NCBI GenBank assembly: GCA_036389295.1
Contig: DASVQB010000023.1
Span: 53,280 to 117,279 of the forward strand
Origin: AC-37 sp036389295
Lineage (GTDB): Bacteria > Actinomycetota > Thermoleophilia > Solirubrobacterales > Thermoleophilaceae
DNA: 64,000 bases
Reading direction: 5' to 3'
The notes under the pieces were generated by a model, which saw only the letters and a program-made list of their open reading frames with translations, did not search any database and was not told where the DNA came from. Of the stretch, positions 57,908 to 64,000 are shown piece by piece (position 1 is the stretch's first letter; the number at the start of each line of letters is the position of its first letter). The position numbers and the translations under genes were made by a program.

Positions 57908-58461
57908 GGCGTCGCGAGTATATGTCCGCCCGCGCCTGCGCAGCCGGACCGGCCCCAGACCCCGGCGCCGCGCCGCCGGGCGGCCCCCTCGGCGGCCTGG
58001 AGCGTGGGGGCGAAGCGGTCGTTCGGGGCGATCCGCAGGACCGTCGCGTAGCCGCGCTCGAGGATCGCCTGGTTCACGAGCCGCCCGTCCGCGAGCCAGA
58101 CGTAGGCGAGGAGCCGGCCGTAGCGGTCGCGCGGCTCGCGGCCGACCTCGTACTGGACGCGCATCCCGGGCGGGAGCAGCCTTCGCGCGAACGCGGACGC
58201 CTCCGGCCCGAGGCACTCGGTCCGTCCGGCCCCGACCTCGGGCGCGTCGATCCCGATCAGCCGGACCCGCCCGGCGCCCGACAGGCGGACCGTGTCGCCG
58301 TCGACGACGCGCTCGACCCGGGCGAGGCGGACGGCGCCGGCCCTCGCGTCCCGGTCACCGGCCGGCGCGGTGCCGCAGCCGGCCGCGGCCGACGATGCGG
58401 CGGCGAGAACGGCGGCGATGAGGGGAGCGCCCCGGCGGGAGACCACTTTCGAACGCGGCAA
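57904..58461 (-). CDS. Staphylococcal-nuclease-like lipoprotein
   Basis: This is a 185-aa thermonuclease. The lipobox is AAGC (residue ~29). The metal and catalytic residues appear in VVDGDTVRL, VRLIGIDAPE (Arg and Glu) and DRYGRLLAYV (Arg). It probably degrades extracellular nucleic acid near the membrane. GTGA overlap couples it to the flavoprotein. Confidence 0.85.
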   Translation of the reverse strand: MPRSKVVSRRGAPLIAAVLAAASSAAAGCGTAPAGDRDARAGAVRLARVERVVDGDTVRLSGAGRVRLIGIDAPEVGAGRTECLGPEASAFARRLLPPGMRVQYEVGREPRDRYGRLLAYVWLADGRLVNQAILERGYATVLRIAPNDRFAPTLQAAEGAARRRGAGVWGRSGCAGAGGHILATP

Positions 58462-58602
58462 TATGCCGCGTCGCTCTCGCCACCGTGCCGACTACGGGTC
58501 GCATAGCGACCCCTGGGCAGGAAGGTGGTCGGCGGCATGCCTGGGCACGACGAACTCCGAGGGCGCCGCCGGGCGAAGCTTTGCAGCGGCCGCCCTCCGG
58601 GA

Positions 58603-59058
58603 CTAGTTGTCCGAGCCGAGGCGGTCCCAGCAGTACAGCTCGACCGCGTCGGCCGCCAGCTCGATCGCCCGCTCGGTCGACAGCCAGGGAAGGACGGTGT
58701 CGAGCGCCTGCTCCTCGCTGACGCCCGACTCGAAGGCGACGTCGCCCCTGAAGCCGGCCGCGATCTTCAGCGCCTCGCGGCGGTGCTCGCCGAGGGACGG
58801 GAACGCCTTGAGGAGGAACTCCTTGTTGGCGACCGGCTGGCCGACCTCCAGCGAGGCGTGCCAGGCGGCGAGCATCGAGAGGTCGTCGTCGTCGAGGTCG
58901 TCGACCGCCTTGGCGTAGTGGACCGCCAGCTCGTCCTCGGGGATCTCGTCGACCCACGCGCGGACGACCTCGCCGAGCAGCTGCCGGCGCGCCTCGCGAC
59001 CGATCGACTCGGCGACGACGCGGATCGCTTCCTGTGGCTCGATGAAGCAGAGGGGCAT
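58603..59058 (-). CDS. Unknown helical protein downstream of xseB
   Basis: This is a 151-aa acidic, alpha-helical protein of no recognised family. VVRAWVDEIPEDELAVHYAK and WLSTERAIELAADAVELY show amphipathic helices; a Cys lies near each end. It is co-oriented with xseA-xseB, 102 bases downstream, so may be co-transcribed. The 140-base gap on its other side shows nothing recognised. Confidence 0.6.
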   Translation of the reverse strand: MPLCFIEPQEAIRVVAESIGREARRQLLGEVVRAWVDEIPEDELAVHYAKAVDDLDDDDLSMLAAWHASLEVGQPVANKEFLLKAFPSLGEHRREALKIAAGFRGDVAFESGVSEEQALDTVLPWLSTERAIELAADAVELYCWDRLGSDN

Positions 59059-59160
59059 GGGTCGGTCCGGTCTCCTGTGTGGATGGAGTGCTGCGCCCGC
59101 TCAAGGTAAGCGCCGGGGCCGACGGAAAAACGGGGCCGGTCGAGCGGTGCGGCGACGCGG

Positions 59161-59394
59161 CTAGGCCGGCGCGGGGGCCGTCGTCTCGAGGCGGCGGATC
59201 AGGTCGTCCAGCCGCAGCTCCTCGAGCCCGCGGCCGACCGCCTCCAGCTCGCCCGCGGCGAACTCGATCAACGTCTTGCCCTCGGCGCACAGCTCGAGCG
59301 TCTCGCGCAGCCCGGCCTCGTTCGAGTCGAGCCGCGCGATGATCTCCTCGAGCCGCTCGACGGCGGACTCGTATGTCATGGCCTCGGGGGTCAT
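59161..59394 (-). CDS. xseB: Exodeoxyribonuclease VII small subunit
   Basis: This is the 77-aa XseB. YESAVERLEEIIARLDSNE and LRETLELCAEGKTLIE are the family helices. It overlaps the xseA stop (ATGA at 59391-59394); ATG 59379 is a possible later start. Confidence 0.9.
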   Translation of the reverse strand: MTPEAMTYESAVERLEEIIARLDSNEAGLRETLELCAEGKTLIEFAAGELEAVGRGLEELRLDDLIRRLETTAPAPA

Positions 59395-60911
59395 CGGTCT
59401 CCTTCGTGGGGTGGTCGCCGGGCGGAGCCGGCGGGGGCGGCGGCGGGGTCGGCCGGCGCGGAGCCGGCGCCAACCGGGGCCGCGGCGGCGGTGCCGCGCA
59501 CTCGCGCGGGAACCGTCCCGCCCGCCATCCGCAGGTCGAAGCTGCCGGCCGCCCGGGCGGCCGCGGCGCTCGCGAGCGGCTCGCCGGCGGCGTCGAGCAC
59601 GACCGCGTAGCCGCGCTCCAGCGCTCGCTCGGGGTCGTGCGCGCGGAGCGCGGCGGCGTGGGCGGCCAGCGCCCGCTCGCGCCGCTGCGACAGGAGGCGC
59701 TCGGCGCGGCGCAGGCGGGCGGCGCGGGCGCCGAGGCGCCTCTCCTCCGCCGCCGCGGCCCCGGCCGCAACGGCGGCCTTCCGCCGCAGCACGGTGCCCC
59801 CGATCCGGCGCTGCCAGTCGAGCCGCACGGCCCGCCCGCGGGCGGTGGCCGCACGCAGCTCGCGCGCGATCTGGTGCAGCGCCCGGCGGTGGCGGTCGAG
59901 CTGCTCGCGCGGCGCTCGCGAGTGGCCGGCGAGCGCGCGGGCGCGGCCCACCACGGCGAGCCGTCCTGCGGCGTCGAGGCGCCGGACCGCGACCTCGAGC
60001 TCGGCCGCCGCCGCCGCGCAGTCCACCCCGACCGCCGCCTCGGCCGCGTGCGTGGGCGTGGAGCACGACAGGGCCGCGACATCGTCGATCAGCGTACGGT
60101 CGACCTCGTGCCCGACCGCGCTGATCACCGGCACCGGCGTGAGCGCGACCGTTCGGCAGAGCGTCTCGTCGCAGAACGCCCAGAGGTCGGCGATGCTGCC
60201 GCCGCCGCGCGTGACGACGATCGTCTCCACGCGCGCGATGGCGGCGAGGTCGCGGATCGCCTGAGCGACGGCGGGGGCGGCCCGGCGGTCCTGCACCGGC
60301 GCGTAGCCCCACACGACCGTTCCGCGCCAGCCGCGCCGCGCGAGCCCGGCGAGGAAGTCGCGCCTCGCGGCGCCGTGCTCGGCCGTCACGACTCCGATCC
60401 GCCGCGGGAGGCGCGGCCGCGCCAGCCGCTTCTGCGGCTCGAACAGGCCCTCCCCGGCGAGCTGGCGGCGGAGCCTGGCGAGCCGGGCAAGGAGGTCGCC
60501 TTCGCCGGCGAGCCGCAGCTCGCGCACGCGGAACGACAGCCGCGGGGATGCGCTGGCGCTGCCGGGGTACCAGTCGCAGCCGCCCGCCACGACGACCTCC
60601 ACGCCGTCGCGCAGCTCGTCCTCGCGGAGGCCCATCCGGTCGAAGTCGTTCCGCCACATGGCGCACGGCAGCGCGCCGTCGCCGTCGCGGAGCTCGAACC
60701 AGACGTTCGGGCCGCCGCCCACCCGCGCGCCGGTGACCTCGCCGATCAGGCAGACGTCCGCGAAGCCGCGGAGCTGCTCGCGGAGCTTGAGCGAGTAGCG
60801 GCCGACGGGGAACGGGCCGGGGAAGCCGGGGACGCCGGCCGCCGGCGAGGGGTCGGCGGTCGCGGGGTCGGCCGGCGCAGCCGGCGCGGCGAGGCGGGCC
60901 GGATCGGTCAT
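59391..60911 (-). CDS. xseA: Exodeoxyribonuclease VII large subunit
   Basis: This is the 506-aa catalytic subunit. The OB-fold is at GEVTGARVGGGPNVWFELRD, and the nuclease motifs IVVTRGGGSIADLWAFCDE and PVISAVGHEVDRTLIDDVA are intact. A long helical coiled coil and an unusually Pro/Ala-rich tail (~30 aa) follow. It degrades single-stranded DNA with XseB. ATG 60911 overlaps the helicase-nuclease stop; TACGCT (60918-60923, complement) six bases upstream could give an internal promoter. Confidence 0.93.
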   Translation of the reverse strand: MTDPARLAAPAAPADPATADPSPAAGVPGFPGPFPVGRYSLKLREQLRGFADVCLIGEVTGARVGGGPNVWFELRDGDGALPCAMWRNDFDRMGLREDELRDGVEVVVAGGCDWYPGSASASPRLSFRVRELRLAGEGDLLARLARLRRQLAGEGLFEPQKRLARPRLPRRIGVVTAEHGAARRDFLAGLARRGWRGTVVWGYAPVQDRRAAPAVAQAIRDLAAIARVETIVVTRGGGSIADLWAFCDETLCRTVALTPVPVISAVGHEVDRTLIDDVAALSCSTPTHAAEAAVGVDCAAAAAELEVAVRRLDAAGRLAVVGRARALAGHSRAPREQLDRHRRALHQIARELRAATARGRAVRLDWQRRIGGTVLRRKAAVAAGAAAAEERRLGARAARLRRAERLLSQRRERALAAHAAALRAHDPERALERGYAVVLDAAGEPLASAAAARAAGSFDLRMAGGTVPARVRGTAAAAPVGAGSAPADPAAAPAGSARRPPHEGDR

Positions 60912-63900
60912 CGCGCGAGCGTACCCTCGGGGTCGGGCGTAACGGGTGGGCGCTCGCGGAGGGTGTGCTCCGGGCCCCAGGAGCAGAGCGCCGGGCGGCC
61001 GGGACACGTCCAGCACAGCTCGCGGTGGGGGGCCGCGGTGGGCTCGAAGCGGCCGGCCAGCAGGTCGCCCGCCAGTTCCACGAGCCGGCGCTCGAGGTCC
61101 GCCGCGTCGGCGGCCTCGTACGCCGCGGCGACCGGCTCGCCCGGCGCCTCCAGGAACGAGTACGCGACCTCGACGCGCGGCGCGCCGGAGCGGAGCGCCG
61201 CGAGGGCGTACACGAGCCGCTGGGTGGAGTAGCTGCGCTCGACGAGCGCGGCGGGCTCGGCGAGCCGGTCGCGGGAGGCGGAGCCGCCGGCGCCGAGGCC
61301 GAGCGGGTCCGTCTTGTAGTCGACGACCAGCACCCCGTTCGGCTCCTCCACGTGCACGTCGACGACGCCGTTCACCAGCACCGGGCGGCCGGCGCCGGGC
61401 GAGAGCTCGAACGCGAACGGGAGCTCCGTCCGCACGCGGGACCCGCGGGCGATCCGCTCGCGCAGCGCGGACCCGAGGAAGCCGTCGATCAGCGCGGCGA
61501 TGCGCTCGACCTCGTCCGGCTCGACCGGGAGCCGGCGCGCCGTCAGGCGCTCGGCGATCGCCGCCGCGTCCGGCGTCGACGGCGCGCGCATGTCGAGCCG
61601 CTCGAGCAGCTCGTGCACGATCGTCCCGCGCAGGAGCGGCGTGACGGCCTCCTCGTCGGCGGCCCGCGGCGGCGCGGACGCCTCGTCGAGCGCCAGCGCG
61701 AGCTGCCCGTGCCCGTTCGCCACCACCGGCGCGGCGGCGTGCCGCGGGTCGCCGGGGCGCATCCTCACCACCCGCTCGAGGTAGAAGCGGTAGCCACAGC
61801 GGCGGTAGCCCTCGAGGGCCGAGTACGAGAGCCGCGCGACCGGGAGGGGAAGCCCGGCCGGGATCGGGCGCAGGTCGGGCCGCGGGAGGGCGGGAGCCGC
61901 GCCGAGCGGAGCCGCGCCGGAACGCGCGGTCGCCGCGGCCGCGCCGCCGTCGCCGGCGCCCGGCGCCGCCGCGGCGACCACGTCGGTCCCCGGCCGGCGG
62001 TCGGCGGGCGGCAGCGCCTCGTCCACCGTCTCCGGCGCGCACAGCGTGCACGCCACCCGCACCGCTCCGGGCTCGCCGTCTCGAACGTCCACGCCCGTGT
62101 AAGCGTTCTCGAGCACGTTCCTCGCCCCCGGGGCGACCGCGCGCCAGACCCAGTCGATCGGCCGGCCGAGCGGGCGCGGGTCCGGCCAGCGCTCCACGTC
62201 GGTCGCGCCGCTGAGCACGAGGCGGTCCCGCGCGCGGGTCATCGCCACGTAGAGGATCCGGCGCTCCTCCTCCTCGGCGAGCGCGTCCTGCTCCTCCTTC
62301 AGCCGCTCCCACTCGAGCGCGCCCCGCCGCTCGCCCGACAGCGACGCGAGCTTCAGCCCCACGCGGCCGTCCTGCGCCACCTGGAGCCCCTCGGCCTCGC
62401 GCCCGCCGGCCGGCCGGCCCAGGTCCGCCACGCAGACGAGCGGGAACTCGAGCCCCTTCGCCGCGTGCACCGTCATCAGCCGCACGGCCGGCGCCCGCGA
62501 CTCGCCCTCCACCGGCGCCTCGCCCTCGTGTGCGCGGAGCAGCTCGCGCTCGTCTAGGTGGTCGATGAACCCGCGCAGGTCGCGCCCCGAGTCGGCCTCG
62601 AACCGCCGCGCGAGGCGCATCAGCTTCCGCACGTTCGCGAGCCGCCGGTCGCCGCCCGGCATCGCGAGCACGACGCGGTCGTACCCCGACTCGGTCACCG
62701 CGCGGTCGATCAGCGTCTCGAGCGAGAGCCGCGGGGCCTCCGCCCGCTCGCGCGCGAGGCGGTCGACGAACGCGGCGAGCCGCTCGCGGTCGTCCGGCCG
62801 CAGCGCCCCGGCCAGGCCGTCCGACCCGTCGCCGCCCGCCCCCAGCCCCTGCTCGAGCGTCCACCACAGGTCGCGCCGCAGCGCCCGCGCGCGCAGCCTG
62901 ACGAGCGCGAGCGCGTCGAGCGACGCGCCGGCCAGCGGCGAGGCGAGCAGCATCGTGAGCGCCATCTCGTCGAGCGGGTTGGCGAGCGCGGCGAGGTACG
63001 CGCGCAGGTCGCCCACCTGCTGCGCCTCGGCGAACCCCCGCCCGCCGTGCGAGTACGCGGGGATGCCGCGCTCGACCAGCGCCCGCTCGTACAGGGCCAT
63101 GTCGGTCGCGGCGCGCAGCAGGATCGCCACGTCGCCGTGGGCGAACGGCCGCCCCGGCCCGGCGAGGTCGTCGACCCGCCGGGCGAGGAGCCGCGCCTCC
63201 GCGGCCCGCCAGATCGTCTCCCCCACCCCCTCGCCGAACGCCCCCGCGCCGAGGGCGTCCTCCCAGCGCTGCTTGGAGCGGTCGACGACCAGGAGCTCGA
63301 CGCACGGGCCGGGCCCCGCCGGCTCCGGCTCCGCGCCGCCGGCCGGCAGCAGCGGCTCGAAGTCCGGCCAGACCGAGGCGAAGGCCGCGTTCAGCGCCGC
63401 CAGCAGCTCCGGCCGCGCGCGGAAGCTCGTCCGCAGCGCTCCCGCCCGGCCCGCCGCCGCGGCCGCCCCGGCGCGCTCGCGGAACAGCCCGACGTCCGCG
63501 TGGCGGAAGCCGTAGATCGACTGCCGCTCGTCGCCGACCGCGAACAGGTTGCCGGCCGCGACCATGTCGACGATCTCGTTCTGGAGCGGGTTCGTGTCCT
63601 GGAGCTCGTCGACCATCACGTGCTCGAAGCGGCCTCGGACCGCCTCGCGCAGGGCCGGGTCGGCGGCCAGCAGGTCGCGGGCGCGCAGCTCGAGGTCCTC
63701 GAAGTCGAGCGCCGAGCGCGCGTCCTTGAGCGCGGCGTAGCGCACGTCGTAGAGCTCGAGCAGCTCCGCGAGCAGCGCGTGGTGGGCCGCGGCGCGCCCC
63801 GCCGCGCAGAACGACAGGTAGGCCTCGTGCGCCTCGGCCAGCTCGACGAACGCGTCGGTCCTGAGCGCCTTCGTGTTGCCGGCCGTGACCGCGAGCTTCT

Positions 63901-64000
63901 CGAGCTCCTCCGGGTCGGCCAGCGATCCGTCGGGCAGCCGCCCGAGGAAGCGCCCGCAGCGGTCGAGCACCGTCCGCGCCGCCTCGACCCGCCCGCCGCC
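60908..64000 (-). CDS. AddA/RecB-like UvrD helicase-nuclease (5' partial)
   Basis: The C-terminal 1030 residues of an ATP-dependent helicase-nuclease. The N-terminal Walker A region lies beyond the window. Seen here are VMVDELQDTNPLQ (motif II), NLFAVGDERQSIYGFR (III), MTVHAAKGLEFPLVCV (V) and YVAMTRARDRL (VI). The C-terminal nuclease has GVLVVDYKTDPLG plus YSTQRLVYALAAL. Cysteines in RRCGYRFYLE and LCWTCPGRPALCSW match an AddB/Cas4-type Fe-S cluster around the nuclease. It is coupled by ATGA to xseA, a repair-nuclease operon. Confidence 0.88.
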   Translation of the reverse strand, partial: GGGRVEAARTVLDRCGRFLGRLPDGSLADPEELEKLAVTAGNTKALRTDAFVELAEAHEAYLSFCAAGRAAAHHALLAELLELYDVRYAALKDARSALDFEDLELRARDLLAADPALREAVRGRFEHVMVDELQDTNPLQNEIVDMVAAGNLFAVGDERQSIYGFRHADVGLFRERAGAAAAAGRAGALRTSFRARPELLAALNAAFASVWPDFEPLLPAGGAEPEPAGPGPCVELLVVDRSKQRWEDALGAGAFGEGVGETIWRAAEARLLARRVDDLAGPGRPFAHGDVAILLRAATDMALYERALVERGIPAYSHGGRGFAEAQQVGDLRAYLAALANPLDEMALTMLLASPLAGASLDALALVRLRARALRRDLWWTLEQGLGAGGDGSDGLAGALRPDDRERLAAFVDRLARERAEAPRLSLETLIDRAVTESGYDRVVLAMPGGDRRLANVRKLMRLARRFEADSGRDLRGFIDHLDERELLRAHEGEAPVEGESRAPAVRLMTVHAAKGLEFPLVCVADLGRPAGGREAEGLQVAQDGRVGLKLASLSGERRGALEWERLKEEQDALAEEEERRILYVAMTRARDRLVLSGATDVERWPDPRPLGRPIDWVWRAVAPGARNVLENAYTGVDVRDGEPGAVRVACTLCAPETVDEALPPADRRPGTDVVAAAAPGAGDGGAAAATARSGAAPLGAAPALPRPDLRPIPAGLPLPVARLSYSALEGYRRCGYRFYLERVVRMRPGDPRHAAAPVVANGHGQLALALDEASAPPRAADEEAVTPLLRGTIVHELLERLDMRAPSTPDAAAIAERLTARRLPVEPDEVERIAALIDGFLGSALRERIARGSRVRTELPFAFELSPGAGRPVLVNGVVDVHVEEPNGVLVVDYKTDPLGLGAGGSASRDRLAEPAALVERSYSTQRLVYALAALRSGAPRVEVAYSFLEAPGEPVAAAYEAADAADLERRLVELAGDLLAGRFEPTAAPHRELCWTCPGRPALCSWGPEHTLRERPPVTPDPEGTLAR

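Noticed and set aside
1..64000. tRNA, rRNA, integrase, transposase or phage attachment sites
   Set aside because: None could be supported by sequence; gene order and composition are uniform.

Overview
The window is very GC-rich and almost entirely coding. Starts are often GTG, with some TTG and one probable CTG, and many genes overlap by four bases (ATGA or GTGA). Several starts sit 6-8 bases after a TAnnnT box, the pattern of leaderless actinobacterial mRNAs. Content also points to an actinobacterium: a CysO/Mec/CysM/MoeZ cysteine pathway, WS/DGAT acyltransferase, Tat lipoproteins and paired acyl-CoA dehydrogenases. The style of the secreted proteins suggests Thermoleophilia/Solirubrobacterales. 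That placement is inference; there is no rRNA in the window. No tRNA, rRNA, CRISPR array, integrase or insertion sequence was seen.

Layout. 0-4.2 kb: end of a hydantoinase-type operon (hyuA partial, hyuB, beta-hydroxyacid dehydrogenase). 4.4-14.4 kb: a DUF1802 protein, then a secreted-hydrolase island in which two penicillin-acylase-like Ntn-hydrolases flank a GH36-type alpha-galactosidase, followed by a zincin-like peptidase and a small exported protein. 14.5-23.4 kb: a membrane-anchored SpoIIE-type phosphatase, two acyl-CoA dehydrogenases, a methyltransferase/unknown pair, a membrane spermidine-synthase-like protein, an enoyl-CoA hydratase and an SDR. 23.4-42.5 kb: the accessory part. It holds a frameshifted remnant, a phospholipase-D-like protein, two giant uncharacterised proteins (1117 and 1183 aa), a probable selenoprotein, a subtilase-like and a trypsin-like protein without signal peptides, a giant AAA/LuxR regulator, and a GMC oxidoreductase with its Tat-exported small subunit.

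42.5-50.9 kb: a zinc-ribbon protein, the Mec protease, two Tat-signal ferritin-like proteins, TatA, and cysM, a lipoprotein, cysO and a rhodanese-ThiF (MoeZ-like) protein. Together mec, cysM, cysO and moeZ supply protein-thiocarboxylate-dependent cysteine synthesis. A SCO1 protein, a SpoIIM-like membrane protein and a thioredoxin-fold protein lacking its cysteines follow. 50.9-64 kb: mostly core genes: ispH, WS/DGAT, a DUF59 Fe-S factor, fxsA, a HAD hydrolase, a GT87-like membrane protein, a nuclease/flavoprotein pair, xseB, xseA and an AddA/RecB-like helicase-nuclease that runs off the end.

Two observations stand out. First, an AhpD/CMD-family gene (33425-34012) has an in-frame TGA exactly at the second cysteine of the CxxC-x3-H motif, followed by a textbook bacterial SECIS hairpin. 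Second, the 24-37 kb cluster pairs two giant proteins of no known function with a PLD-like protein and two leaderless proteases, and looks like an undescribed multi-gene system.
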